Below are positions 15,950 through 25,087 of a DNA stretch of 38,746 nt, one piece after another. The notes below the pieces were generated by a model. That model saw only the letters and a program-made list of their open reading frames with translations, did no database searches and was not told where the DNA came from. The DNA is from Ruminococcus sp. (GTDB lineage Bacteria; Bacillota; Clostridia; Oscillospirales; Ruminococcaceae). The DNA lies in NCBI RefSeq assembly GCF_024691275.1, contig NZ_JAILNU010000109.1:1-38746 (forward strand), read 5' to 3'. Both the position numbers and the translations under genes were made by a program. Within the stretch, counting starts at the first letter, position 1, and the number at the start of each line of letters is the position of its first letter.

Positions 15950-17290
15950 ATGAGCAGAGATATTAACAACAAATTCTGGAATGAGGAGCTTGAAACTCTT
16001 CCCCGTGAAGAACTTCAGAAGAGACAGCTTGAAGACTTAAAGGAGATCGTAAAGTTTGCATACGACAACGCTCCTTATTACAAGCGTTCATTTGATGAAG
16101 CAGGAGTTAAGCCGGAGGACATCAAGACACTGAAGGATATTGAAAAGTTCCCGTTCATCAACAAGAAGACACAGCGCGATACACAGGGCGTAGGATCATT
16201 CCTCGGAGAGCTCGCAGCTGTTCCCGAAGAGGACGTAGTATTCATCTCAACATCATCAGGTTCAACAGGTGTACCTACAATGAGCCCATTCACAAAGAAG
16301 GACTTTGATGAGTTCCAGGACACTGAGAGCCGTTGGTTCTGGCAGATAGGAATGAGACCAAACGACCGTTACGTACACGCTCTCAACTTCTCACTCTATG
16401 TTGGCGGTCCTGACGTAATCGGCGCTCAGAACCTTGGCGCATTATGTATCTGGGGCGGTACTCTCCCGAGCGAGAGACTCCTCTTCATCTTAAAGACATA
16501 CCAGCCAACAGTTATCTGGACTTCACCTTCATACGCTTGGCAGCTCGGTGAGAAGGCTCTCAAGGCAGGCTATGACCCGAAGAAGGATTTCAATATCAAG
16601 AAGATCATCGTTGCAGGTGAGCTCGGCGGCTCTATCGACGCTACAAGAAATGCTATCGAGGAGATCTGGGGAGCTGAGGTATTCGATTTCTACGGACTTT
16701 CCGATATTTTCGGCGCTTGCGCTGCACAGTGCGAATACCACGACGGACTTCACATTGCTGAAAACCACATTCTCGTTGAGACAGTTGATATCCACACAGG
16801 CGAAGTTCTTGAACCCGGTCAGACAGGTGAGCTCGTATTCACAACTCTCCGTAAACACGCTCGTCCTCTTATCAGATTCAAGACAGGCGATATCGGACGC
16901 ATCGACACCACACCTTGCAAATGCGGACGTACACACGGCAGAATACATATCCTCGGCAGAAAGGACGATATGTTCATTGTTTCCGCTGTTAATGTATTCC
17001 CAAGCGATATCGAAGCTGTTATCCGTGAACAGAGCGATCTTACAGGTGAGTACCTTATTCGTATCTTCGAGAAGGACTTCACAAGCAAATATGCAGTTGA
17101 GGTCGAGAAGGCAACAGGCGTTGACAAGGACGATGAGACAGTAGCAGCAGAGGTAAGCGCTGCACTGAAGGCTCGTATCGGTGTTAAACCTGCAAGGGTA
17201 ATCGTTCACCCGGACGGCGGTCTGAATACACGTTCCGAGCACAAGTCCAGAAGAGTTATCGACGAGAGAAATATTGACTACAATATATAA
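15950..17290 (+). CDS. Phenylacetate-CoA ligase (PaaK) family adenylate-forming enzyme
   Basis: The 446-residue protein of the AMP-forming ligase superfamily has the phosphate loop SSGSTGVPTM (about 103-112), YGLSDIFG (A5-like motif, about 248-255), RFKTGDIGRID (A7-like, about 308-318) and the PaaK-type metal site C-K-CGRTHGRIHILGRKDD (about 324-340). It should activate a carboxylic acid to its CoA thioester in the cytoplasm. The acid is unknown. It has its own promoter carrying the sulfur box, so it may serve a step connected with cysteine or methionine breakdown. An aminotransferase gene lies downstream after a palindromic repeat; the two could act in amino-acid catabolism. Confidence 0.85.
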   Translation: MSRDINNKFWNEELETLPREELQKRQLEDLKEIVKFAYDNAPYYKRSFDEAGVKPEDIKTLKDIEKFPFINKKTQRDTQGVGSFLGELAAVPEEDVVFISTSSGSTGVPTMSPFTKKDFDEFQDTESRWFWQIGMRPNDRYVHALNFSLYVGGPDVIGAQNLGALCIWGGTLPSERLLFILKTYQPTVIWTSPSYAWQLGEKALKAGYDPKKDFNIKKIIVAGELGGSIDATRNAIEEIWGAEVFDFYGLSDIFGACAAQCEYHDGLHIAENHILVETVDIHTGEVLEPGQTGELVFTTLRKHARPLIRFKTGDIGRIDTTPCKCGRTHGRIHILGRKDDMFIVSAVNVFPSDIEAVIREQSDLTGEYLIRIFEKDFTSKYAVEVEKATGVDKDDETVAAEVSAALKARIGVKPARVIVHPDGGLNTRSEHKSRRVIDERNIDYNI

Positions 17291-17313
17291 TAATGTTATA
17301 ATATAAGAGATGA

Positions 17314-17411
17314 TTGTAGGGGCTGATGCCTACATCAGTCCGTAAAAATCGGGGCGATGTGGGCATCGCCCCCTACAAATTATTTTTGTAGGGGCGGATA
17401 TTATCCGCCCG
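17314..17411. repeat. Palindromic intergenic repeat element (GTAGGGGCG type)
   Basis: TTGTAGGGG (17314-17322) and its complement CCCCTACAA (17370-17378) bound a 65-base unit that contains a second hairpin, GGGGCGATG-TGGG-CATCGCCCC. A further copy of the end, TTGTAGGGGCGGATATTATCC, begins at 17386 and closes with CGCCCG. Elements of this look are scattered in many Clostridia genomes as small non-coding repeats. It may also end transcription from the ligase gene. Confidence 0.7.
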
Positions 17412-17442
17412 ATTCATTTAATATTTTTTAAGGAGAAAAAAT

Positions 17443-18609
17443 ATGCCACAGCTTTCAAATCGTACAGCGAATTTTACCGATTCCGTCATCAGGCGTATGA
17501 CGAGAATTTCAAATAAATACGGCGCGGTCAATCTCTCTCAGGGATTTCCCGACTTTGAGCCGCCAAAAGCTATCCTTGACCGCCTTGCCGAGGTAACTCG
17601 TGAGGACTTTCACCAGTACTCCATAACATGGGGCGCTCAGAACTTCCGCGAGGCGCTTGCCGGGAAGCAGTCCCGCCTCATGGGAAGAACTATCGACCCG
17701 AACGGCGAGATAGTAGTTACCTGCGGAAGCACAGAGGCTATGATGGCGGCAATGATGAGCGTTACAAATCCAGGCGACAAGGTCATCGTATTCTCACCAT
17801 TCTATGAGAACTACGGCGCTGATACCATACTTTCGGGAGCTGAACCCATATACGTTCCGCTTATCCCACCCGAGTTCAGCTTTGATGCAAACGTTCTTGA
17901 AGAAGCTTTCAAACAACACCCAAAGGCACTTATACTCTGCAACCCGTCAAATCCCTGCGGAAAGGTGTTCACTCTTGAAGAGTTGCAGATCATTGCCGAT
18001 CTTGCAAAGAAATATGATACTTTCGTAATAACAGATGAGGTATATGAGCATATCGTATATGCTCCACATAAGCACATTTATTTTGCAAGTCTGCCCGGTA
18101 TGTGGGAGAGAACTATCTCATGCTCGTCACTTTCAAAGACCTACTCCATCACAGGCTGGAGACTGGGCTATGTTATAGCTCCGCCGAATATCATTGACAC
18201 CGTTAAGAAGGTTCATGACTTTCTCACAGTAGGAGCTGCTGCACCATTACAGGAAGCAGCTGTAACAGGTCTACGTTTCGGCGACGATTACTATAAGTGG
18301 CTTCAGGACAAATACACCGAGAAACGTGATCTTTTCCTCAAAGGACTGGACGATATCGGTATTCAACATACAGTTCCGCAGGGAGCATATTACATACTTC
18401 TCGATATATCCGAATTCGGCTACAAGAGCGACCTTGTGTTCTGCGAAAAGCTTGCTGAATATATAGGCGTGGGAGCTGTCCCGGGTTCGAGCTTCTTCAA
18501 GGAGCACGAAAACCGCTACATACGCTTCCACTACGCTAAAAAGAACGAGACACTCGAAAAAGCTCTCGAACGACTTAGCGATATAAGGAAAAAAATGCCA
18601 AAAGAATGA
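17443..18609 (+). CDS. PLP-dependent aminotransferase, class I/II (methionine/kynurenine aminotransferase-like)
   Basis: The 388-residue fold-type I aminotransferase has its PLP lysine in SSLSKTYSITGWRLGY (Lys about 232). NPSNPCGKVF (about 167-176) and ITDEVYEH are conserved contacts, and the start, INLSQG-like AVNLSQGFPDFEPP, is typical of the YbdL/kynurenine aminotransferase group. Members of that group often prefer methionine or aromatic amino acids. The location between the sulfur-box ligase gene and iscS makes methionine transamination plausible but unproven. AAGGAG precedes the ATG, and a terminator hairpin follows. Confidence 0.88.
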   Translation: MPQLSNRTANFTDSVIRRMTRISNKYGAVNLSQGFPDFEPPKAILDRLAEVTREDFHQYSITWGAQNFREALAGKQSRLMGRTIDPNGEIVVTCGSTEAMMAAMMSVTNPGDKVIVFSPFYENYGADTILSGAEPIYVPLIPPEFSFDANVLEEAFKQHPKALILCNPSNPCGKVFTLEELQIIADLAKKYDTFVITDEVYEHIVYAPHKHIYFASLPGMWERTISCSSLSKTYSITGWRLGYVIAPPNIIDTVKKVHDFLTVGAAAPLQEAAVTGLRFGDDYYKWLQDKYTEKRDLFLKGLDDIGIQHTVPQGAYYILLDISEFGYKSDLVFCEKLAEYIGVGAVPGSSFFKEHENRYIRFHYAKKNETLEKALERLSDIRKKMPKE

Positions 18610-18614
18610 TACAG

Positions 18615-18674
18615 TCTCCGAAATGTTCATATGGTTTCACATGGGTAACAAATGAACATTTCGGCATTTTTTAT
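18615..18674 (+). terminator. Intrinsic terminator after the aminotransferase gene
   Basis: CCGAAATGTTCAT and ATGAACATTTCGG are 13-bp perfect complements around a roughly 22-base loop, followed by CATTTTTTAT. Confidence 0.8.
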
Positions 18675-18682
18675 GCTATAAT
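18654..18682 (+). promoter_or_regulatory. Possible promoter of iscS-iscU
   Basis: TATAAT (18677-18682) has only a weak -35 (TGAACA at 18654-18659, 17-base spacer), which overlaps the preceding terminator stem. A second TATAAT-like sequence near 18703 is an alternative. Confidence 0.35.
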
Positions 18683-18728
18683 ATATTATGTCGATAGGTT
18701 ATATATAATATAAACTGGAGGATAAAAT

Positions 18729-19919
18729 ATGGAAAAACGTTTTATATATGCTGATAACGCAGCAACTACAGCAGTTTCAGAGGAAGTTCTGAATGCAATG
18801 CTGCCGTATTTCCGTGAGGGCTACGGTAATGCTTCAAGCATTTACAAGCTTGGACGCGATGCTCAGAAGGCAGTAGAAACTGCAAGGGAAAAAGTTGCAA
18901 AGGCACTCGGTGCCGAACCACGAGAGATATACTTTACAAGCTGCGGCTCCGAAGCCGATAACTGGGCAATAAAGGGCACTGCTGAGCTCATGGCTAAAAA
19001 GGGAAAAAAGCACATAATCACATCAGTCTTTGAGCATCATGCAGTTCTTCATACTACGGAATATCTTGAAAAACACGGCTATGAAGTAACATATATCCCT
19101 GTAAGCGACAAGGGTCTCATTGATCCTGAGGATATCAGAAAGGCTATCCGCGAAGATACGGCTCTCGTAACAATAATGTACGCAAATAACGAGATCGGAA
19201 CGATCCAGCCAATCGAAGAGATAGCTGCTATATGCCACGAAAAGGGTGTTCTCTTCCACACTGACGCTGTACAGGCAGTCGGACATATCGACATTGATGT
19301 ACACAAGCAGGGGATAGATATGCTCTCACTTTCAGGTCATAAGATACACGCTCAGAAGGGTATCGGAGCTCTTTACATTCGCAAGGGAATAACTCTTCCC
19401 AATTTCGTTCACGGAGGCGGTCAGGAGCGCGGCAAACGTGCAGGTACGGAGAACGTTCCGGCTATCGTTGGACTCGGTGTTGCTATCGAAGCAGCTACCC
19501 GTGACATTGCTGCCAAAAACGCAGTTATAACACCTCGAAGGAACAAGCTGATCGACGGTATGCTTAAACTGCCGCATACAAGACTTAACGGCGACAGGGA
19601 CAAGCGTCTGCCGGGAAATCTGAATATATCAATTGAGGGAATCGAAGGCGAGTCGCTTCTTCTCATGCTCGATCTTAACGGCATCTGTGCTTCTTCAGGT
19701 TCAGCTTGTACATCAGGCTCACTTGATCCTTCACACGTTTTGCTTTCAATAGGATTGAAACATGAGATTGCACATGGTTCACTGAGACTCTCGATTGAAG
19801 ACACAACAACTGATGAAGATGTAGATTATATACTCGAAGTAATCCCTAACGTTGTAAAAAGGCTTCGGGAGATGTCTCCTGTATGGGAAAAAATTCAGAA
19901 GGGCGAAAAGTACGAATAA
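18729..19919 (+). CDS. Cysteine desulfurase (NifS/IscS)
   Basis: The 396-residue PLP enzyme removes sulfur from cysteine for Fe-S cluster assembly. The PLP lysine lies in [15 protein letters not shown] (Lys about 203), and the catalytic cysteine is in [18 protein letters not shown] (Cys about 328), the group I NifS/IscS form. The N-terminal [15 protein letters not shown] is standard. The scaffold gene follows by 12 bases. No IscR-type Rrf2 regulator is beside it. The products of the nearby cysteine genes supply its substrate. Confidence 0.94.
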   Translation: MEKRFIYADNAATTAVSEEVLNAMLPYFREGYGNASSIYKLGRDAQKAVETAREKVAKALGAEPREIYFTSCGSEADNWAIKGTAELMAKKGKKHIITSVFEHHAVLHTTEYLEKHGYEVTYIPVSDKGLIDPEDIRKAIREDTALVTIMYANNEIGTIQPIEEIAAICHEKGVLFHTDAVQAVGHIDIDVHKQGIDMLSLSGHKIHAQKGIGALYIRKGITLPNFVHGGGQERGKRAGTENVPAIVGLGVAIEAATRDIAAKNAVITPRRNKLIDGMLKLPHTRLNGDRDKRLPGNLNISIEGIEGESLLLMLDLNGICASSGSACTSGSLDPSHVLLSIGLKHEIAHGSLRLSIEDTTTDEDVDYILEVIPNVVKRLREMSPVWEKIQKGEKYE

Positions 19920-19931
19920 AGGAGTAAACAT

Positions 19932-20348
19932 ATGTTATACAGTGAAAAAGTTCTCGATCATTTCTCAAACCCAAGAAATGTGGGCGAGATAGAAGATGCT
20001 GACGGTATCGGCGAAATAGGAAACGCAAAGTGCGGCGACATCATGAAGATGTACCTGAAAATAGATAATAATATCATCACAGATGTCAAGTTCAAGACAT
20101 TCGGCTGCGGTGCAGCAGTAGCAACATCTTCAATGGCTACCGAGCTTATCAAAGGCAAGTCCATAGATGATGCATTAAAGCTTACTAATCAGGCAGTTGT
20201 AGAGGCTCTTGACGGACTTCCTGCTGTAAAGGTACACTGTTCTGTACTTGCTGAACAGGCTGTACGTGCTGCATTGTCAGATTACTATACAAGACAGGGA
20301 ATAGATCCGCTGCCGATAGTTGGCGAGATCAAGGAACCTGAAGAATAA
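19932..20348 (+). CDS. Fe-S cluster assembly scaffold protein (NifU/IscU family)
   Basis: The 138-residue scaffold has the three cluster-binding cysteines in place: GNAKCGDIM (Cys about 36), FKTFGCGAAVATSSM (Cys about 61), and KVHCSVLAEQAV (Cys about 105). The Asp/Gly context of the first site (KCGD) marks the IscU/NifU N-terminal type. It receives sulfur from the desulfurase encoded just upstream. AAAGGAG precedes the ATG. A strong bidirectional terminator follows. Confidence 0.94.
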   Translation: MLYSEKVLDHFSNPRNVGEIEDADGIGEIGNAKCGDIMKMYLKIDNNIITDVKFKTFGCGAAVATSSMATELIKGKSIDDALKLTNQAVVEALDGLPAVKVHCSVLAEQAVRAALSDYYTRQGIDPLPIVGEIKEPEE

Positions 20349-20365
20349 AAACATCAGATAACGAT

Positions 20366-20395
20366 AAAACCACCCAAATTAATGGGTGGTTTTTC
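20366..20395. terminator. Bidirectional terminator between iscU and the antiporter gene
   Basis: A 10-bp stem AAAACCACCC/GGGTGGTTTT with an 8-base loop and T runs on both strands separates two convergent genes. Confidence 0.88.
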
Positions 20396-20400
20396 TGTTA

Positions 20401-22077
20401 TTATTTCTTTTTCTGCTCAGGAGCAGTCCCCGAAGCTTTTTTATTTATTTGCCTTATAATGAAAAGAATAGTCAGCATCAGGCACACTGAGGAACCTGTT
20501 ACCATTATATTCAGAACAAGATTTGAAGGCTCGAAGAAGTGATGTATCGCTCCTGCAAGAAGATATCCTACAGAGCAAACTCCTGCAACAGTAAACGCAT
20601 ACGGCAGCTGCGTGGAAACGTGGTTTACGTGGTCGCACTGAGCTCCTGTAGAAGCCATGATCGTCGTATCGGAAATAGGGGAGCAGTGATCTCCGCATAC
20701 AGCACCTGCAAGGCAGGCAGATATGCAGATGATGACCATTGAAGGTATCTGACCTGTTGAAGAAACATCTGCGAGCTGCTTGCTGAAAACGCTTGTAACG
20801 ATAGGGATAAGGATACCAAAAGTTCCCCATGAAGTACCTGTAGCAAATGAAAGTCCGATAGCAACAACAAAAAGAAGCAGTGGCAGAAGCATTTTGACAG
20901 CTGTAGCACTCTCAACTATACCTGACACAAAAGGACCTGCTTCGAGCAATCCTGTCATTGTTTTGAGAGTCCACGCGAAAGTGAGAATAAGTATCGCAGG
21001 CACCATCTGCTTGAATCCCGCAGGAATTGAGTCCATACATTCAGTGAATGTTAGAACTCTGCGGCAGAGATAGTAGAAGATTATTATGATAAGTGCTCCG
21101 AGAGAACCAACAGAAAGACCAAATGAAGCATCGCAGTTTGCAAACGAATTAATGAAGCTCTCTCCGCTGAAGAAACCTCCTGTATAAATCATTCCGACCA
21201 CACAGAAAAGAATAAGTATGAAAACAGGTATTATCAGGTCGATAACCTTTCCTTTTGAATGTGAAGGCTTTGCATCTTCTGCATAAACAGTGCTTCGTGT
21301 AGTAAAAAGGTCACCATTTTTCGCATTATTTTCATGTACTCTCATAGGACCGTAATCAACTCCGCTGAGAGCTATGAAAAGTACCATTATAAGTGTAAGT
21401 ATCGCATAAAGATTATATGGGATAGTCTTTATGAAAAGCTGAATACCGTTAACACCGTCAACTGTACCGCTGACAGCAGCTGCCCATGACGAGATAGGAG
21501 CTATTATGCAGACAGGAGCTGCAGTAGCGTCGATGAGGTATGCGAGCTTTGAACGCGATACATTATGCTTGTCCGTTACAGGGCGCATTACCGAACCCAC
21601 TGTAAGGCAGTTAAAGTAATCATCAACGAATATCAGGAATCCAAGCAGGAAGGTGGCGAGACTTGCTCCTGCACGAGTCTTTATATGAGTAGCTGCCCAT
21701 TCACCGTAAGCTCGGCTTCCGCCTGCCTTATTCATCAGTACAACGATTATACCAAGTATAACCAGGAACATAAGTATTCCAACGTTATAGGAATCAGCGA
21801 TATTTGCGATTATGCCCTGCTGTACGACCGTTTTGAACATTCCCGAAAAACCGCCGGAAGTAGCAATAGAATAAAGAACTCCACCCGTCAGTATTCCTAT
21901 AAAAAGCGATGAATACACTTCTTTTGTAATAAGAGCAAGTCCAATCGCAACAATAGGCGGCAGAAGCGACCATAATGAACCAATAGCGCCTGATACAGGC
22001 GACTGAATGAAACAGCAGACTATAAACGCTGCTATTATAAACAGAAAAATCCCCTTACTTAGATACTTCTTTTTCAT
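20401..22077 (-). CDS. NhaC-family Na+/H+ antiporter or related transporter
   Basis: The product has 558 residues from the ATG at 22077, placed nine bases after GGAG; an ATG at 22086 touches the ribosome site. About 12-13 hydrophobic segments span the protein. Features typical of the family are FLIFVDDYFNCLTVGSVMRPVTD (about 150-172), APICIIAPISSWAA-like sequence near 190, and CGDHCSPISDTTIMASTGAQCDH near 460. NhaC relatives exchange Na+ and protons, but some (MetT, MleN) move methionine or malate, so an amino-acid role is possible beside sulfur genes. It overlaps the end of the DMT gene by 23 bases, forming one transcript. Confidence 0.85.
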   Translation of the reverse strand: MKKKYLSKGIFLFIIAAFIVCCFIQSPVSGAIGSLWSLLPPIVAIGLALITKEVYSSLFIGILTGGVLYSIATSGGFSGMFKTVVQQGIIANIADSYNVGILMFLVILGIIVVLMNKAGGSRAYGEWAATHIKTRAGASLATFLLGFLIFVDDYFNCLTVGSVMRPVTDKHNVSRSKLAYLIDATAAPVCIIAPISSWAAAVSGTVDGVNGIQLFIKTIPYNLYAILTLIMVLFIALSGVDYGPMRVHENNAKNGDLFTTRSTVYAEDAKPSHSKGKVIDLIIPVFILILFCVVGMIYTGGFFSGESFINSFANCDASFGLSVGSLGALIIIIFYYLCRRVLTFTECMDSIPAGFKQMVPAILILTFAWTLKTMTGLLEAGPFVSGIVESATAVKMLLPLLLFVVAIGLSFATGTSWGTFGILIPIVTSVFSKQLADVSSTGQIPSMVIICISACLAGAVCGDHCSPISDTTIMASTGAQCDHVNHVSTQLPYAFTVAGVCSVGYLLAGAIHHFFEPSNLVLNIMVTGSSVCLMLTILFIIRQINKKASGTAPEQKKK

Positions 22078-22996
22078 TTGTTTCATCTCCGTTTGAAAGA
22101 TATGATTTTGACTTTATATCAATCTGCGCTAAAATAACTGCAGAAAAAACCACAACACAGCCTGTAAACTCTTTTACGCTAAGCTTCTCAGAGAGGAAAA
22201 GCCAGCCTGAAAGTGCTGCAAATACAGATTCAAGACTTAAAATAAGTGTTGCAACAGTCGGTGCTGTATAACGCTGTCCGACTATCTGAAGCGTGTATGC
22301 TATACCGCTCGACATTATACCTGCATAAAGGATAGTGTTCCTTGCAGCGAATATACCGCCCCATGAAGGCGATTCAAATATGAACATACACGGTATCATC
22401 AGGATACCGGCTGTAAAGAACTGTACACACGACATTACCATTCCGTCGGAATTTTTTGAATTAAAGTGGTCTATAGCAATTATGTGCATCGCAAAGAATA
22501 TTGCACATATCAGGACCAGCAGATCGCCCTTTAAAACTGCAAAGCCGCTTTTGATACACAGAAGATAAAATCCGAAAACAGCTATGCCTGCGCATATCCA
22601 AGTTTTCAAAGAAGTCCTGCGCCCGAAAAAGATCCCTATAACAGGCACTATCACCACATAAAGCGCAGTAATGAAGCCTGCCTTTCCTGCTGTCGTGTAG
22701 CTTATGCCGAATTGCTGGAATGAGCTTGCAGCAAACAACAGGAAACCGCAGCAGATACCACCTGTTACGGTCGCTTTCGCCGAAGTCTTGCTCTCGGGAG
22801 TTCTTTTACCTTTCGGAAGTATTTTTTTCAGTATCAATATTATAGGTATCAGAACGATACCGCCAAGAAAAGTCCTGACCAAATTGTATGTAAAGGGCTC
22901 GACATAATTCATGCCCTCACTCTGAGCAACAAAAGCTGTTCCCCATATTATAGCAGTAATAAGCAGCATAATACTGCCGCGTATTCTTTTTAGCAT
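22055..22996 (-). CDS. DMT superfamily transporter (EamA-type)
   Basis: The product has 313 residues if started at ATG 22996 (GGTGAT upstream); an earlier in-frame ATG at 23029 is less likely. It has ten hydrophobic segments in two similar halves, the EamA repeat design. The first half begins SIMLLITAIIWGTAFVAQSEGM and the second near GDLLVLICAIFFAMHIIAID. Members export amino acids or other metabolites; the substrate is unknown. Its promoter lies just upstream and it leads the antiporter gene in an operon. Confidence 0.85.
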   Translation of the reverse strand: MLKRIRGSIMLLITAIIWGTAFVAQSEGMNYVEPFTYNLVRTFLGGIVLIPIILILKKILPKGKRTPESKTSAKATVTGGICCGFLLFAASSFQQFGISYTTAGKAGFITALYVVIVPVIGIFFGRRTSLKTWICAGIAVFGFYLLCIKSGFAVLKGDLLVLICAIFFAMHIIAIDHFNSKNSDGMVMSCVQFFTAGILMIPCMFIFESPSWGGIFAARNTILYAGIMSSGIAYTLQIVGQRYTAPTVATLILSLESVFAALSGWLFLSEKLSVKEFTGCVVVFSAVILAQIDIKSKSYLSNGDETNEKEVSK

Positions 22997-23032
22997 CAAT
23001 ATATCACCATTATAATTATTATCTGACAATTA

Positions 23033-23061
23033 AGTATAGCACATTTGGGATACAGCTTCAA
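23033..23061 (-). promoter_or_regulatory. Promoter of the DMT/NhaC operon
   Basis: On the minus strand TTGAAG (23056-23061) and TATACT (23033-23038) are 17 bases apart. Confidence 0.55.
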
Positions 23062-23252
23062 CTTTTTTTGATGTATTATGCGTTATTTCCGCATATTAGC
23101 CAAATAACGTACTGAGTAATTATGCTTTTCTACAATATAAAACGAATTGTTTTTCTGCGATACGATATCACTATACTTCTCGTTATTTGTATTTACAAAA
23201 GCAACAGCAATATAAGCACCTCGCTTATAGGCGTGGATTATTAGCGTATTTA

Positions 23253-23281
23253 TTGCTATTACGTCAATATTATGATATAAT
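23253..23281 (+). promoter_or_regulatory. Promoter of the SMI1/KNR4-domain gene
   Basis: TTGCTA (23253-23258) and TATAAT (23276-23281) are 17 bases apart, 36 bases before the ATG. The rest of the divergent interval (23062-23252) shows nothing I can name. Confidence 0.55.
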
Positions 23282-23317
23282 TATTGTAAAAAGAAAATCA
23301 ATAAGGAGCTGAACGTA

Positions 23318-24796
23318 ATGACGGACAGACCGGACGAAGAACTCATCTCTGCATACCTTCCTGTAAACAGCGAAGAACGTGCAAAGAATATATTTTTCAT
23401 TTTTGAAGGCAACTATTATAAAATAAGAGATATGTTGTCCGCAGAGGAACTTGCAGCGTATGAGAGCTACAGTCCTCGCAAATGGGCGGCTGAACTCTGT
23501 CGACTGTGGCTTGAACCTATGATATGCGGAAACACAAGCAATTATCCAGAGCTTTTCAGTAAGTTCTGCGGAACAGCAGAATATTATATCTCAACCGATA
23601 CCGACGGACTTGCAGACGCTTTTTCGAAGGCATGGCTGCAAGTTCTGCAAAAAGAGGCTGTTCCTGTAAGAGTTGGCTGCATTGAGCGTTATATGGAACT
23701 TTTAAACGGCAGACTTGCTCATAATATTCCTCAGGTACTGCCTGTACTTGAAAAAACCGAGGAATACCTGTTAAAGCATACTCCCGAGGACTACAACCGC
23801 GACCAATACCATTCTCTTTCGGGAAAATTCCGCGTACTTCTCTCACAGATACGGTGTACATATGCGGAAATGTCCGCTCCCTGCGACAGCGACTTCAGAT
23901 TCGTACTTACCGAGCAGAGCTGGCTCGACATTATACGCGACAGTATTATGGAAAAATGGGACAGCTCCGACGTTGTGCTCGAATTCACATCAGGTTTAAA
24001 CTGCGCCTGCGGTGTCAGAAACGACGGTATATTCCTTACAGCAGGCAGCGAAGCAGCGGACAGCGGCAGTATCAGGAGCTTTGACACTGTGTCATTCTAT
24101 GCTGTTTTCATTGATAAGGGAAAAGCTGCATATTTTGACGTAAAATTGAATGATAAAGGACGCTATACCGTTCAGCAGGTACATCTGAACAACGAGCTTA
24201 TACGCGATCACACAGCGGAAATTGAAGACGCAATAGCGCTTTATCGGAATTTTCAGGCAAAAAGGGAATTTCAGGCTTCTCAGGGATTTGACAGTTGGTT
24301 CAATTATCAGTCTGACTGCAGCGAAAAATTCAGAGCACAGTTTCCTAAGCTCATGGCAGACATATACGAACGCATAAACGATGACAGCAAGCTGCATGAT
24401 ATTCTGACAGAACTGGTAGACTGCGCTGAATATATCGCTCCCGATTATAATGTGACTTTTGGTACACCTGCAACTGAGGAAGATATAAAAGCCTGTGAAG
24501 AAAAGTTCGGCATAAAGCTCTCTGAAGACTACTGCGAACTAATGAGATTCGCAAACGGATTCAGTTTTGGTTACAGTACAGAGATCTATTCGCTTGGTTC
24601 AATAGGCAGAGAAAAAGAATGGTTTGACAACGACGGCTTTGAAGGATATATTGATATCGGCAGTATTATCGGCGACGGAACACTTATATGCCTTGACCCT
24701 GACGGAAACGGTTTCAGCGAATGGCAGGACGGCGAAATGTCATCTATCGGTGATCTGAACGACCTTATAAAAACTATATGCCGTCTTAATTCATGA
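23318..24796 (+). CDS. Large protein with C-terminal SMI1/KNR4 domain
   Basis: The product has 492 residues, with AAGGAG nine bases before the ATG. The C-terminal part (about 380-490) fits the SMI1/KNR4 fold: TPATEEDIKACEEKFGIKLSEDYCELMRFANGF, then SIIGDGTLICLDPDG. In bacteria this domain is common in immunity proteins of contact-dependent and polymorphic toxins. The first 380 residues, acidic and rich in aromatic residues, have no domain I recognise; they show no signal peptide or membrane segment. No toxin gene is adjacent. Function is unknown. Confidence 0.6.
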   Translation: MTDRPDEELISAYLPVNSEERAKNIFFIFEGNYYKIRDMLSAEELAAYESYSPRKWAAELCRLWLEPMICGNTSNYPELFSKFCGTAEYYISTDTDGLADAFSKAWLQVLQKEAVPVRVGCIERYMELLNGRLAHNIPQVLPVLEKTEEYLLKHTPEDYNRDQYHSLSGKFRVLLSQIRCTYAEMSAPCDSDFRFVLTEQSWLDIIRDSIMEKWDSSDVVLEFTSGLNCACGVRNDGIFLTAGSEAADSGSIRSFDTVSFYAVFIDKGKAAYFDVKLNDKGRYTVQQVHLNNELIRDHTAEIEDAIALYRNFQAKREFQASQGFDSWFNYQSDCSEKFRAQFPKLMADIYERINDDSKLHDILTELVDCAEYIAPDYNVTFGTPATEEDIKACEEKFGIKLSEDYCELMRFANGFSFGYSTEIYSLGSIGREKEWFDNDGFEGYIDIGSIIGDGTLICLDPDGNGFSEWQDGEMSSIGDLNDLIKTICRLNS

Positions 24797-24818
24797 TCGG
24801 ATAAGCGGGGGACAGGTA

Positions 24819-25030
24819 ATGAAAACTGAAACTATCGGCAGAACTCTTCCTACCATATCCCGATTTATAAGACGTTGTGGGCTAAAAATCGTTTTTGGCA
24901 GGCAGTTTCGGATATTTCTGATAAGGAATTAGCTGCGTGTTTAAATGTTGGCGAACGAACACTTCATGCTTATGACCAAAACGCAAAAAACATCCCCCTC
25001 GAAAGAGTGGAACTTTTTGTGACAAGATAA
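24819..25030 (+). pseudogene. Frameshifted remnant of a small helix-turn-helix protein
   Basis: An ATG at 24819 opens a frame that reaches a stop after 34 codons. In another frame, the sequence to the TAA at 25028-25030 encodes a coherent peptide with FWQAVSDISDKELAACLNVG, then ERTLHAYDQNAKNIPLERVELF. That stretch looks like an XRE-type helix-turn-helix. One single-base frameshift near 24855 would join the two. I conclude it is a decayed regulator gene, although a sequencing error would also explain it. Confidence 0.5.
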
Positions 25031-25051
25031 AGTACAAGTATCTATTTGAAA

Positions 25052-25075
25052 CAAAAAACTCGGGCAATGCCCGAG
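25052..25075 (-). terminator. Terminator of the tandem-repeat dockerin gene
   Basis: On the minus strand a 7-bp stem CTCGGGC/GCCCGAG with a 3-base loop is followed by TTTTTTG. It lies just past the stop codon. Confidence 0.88.
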
Positions 25076-25087
25076 CTGATACTATTA

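Noticed and set aside
17314..17411. Repeats considered as a CRISPR array
   Set aside because: The repeats are inverted, not direct with even spacers, and no cas gene is near.
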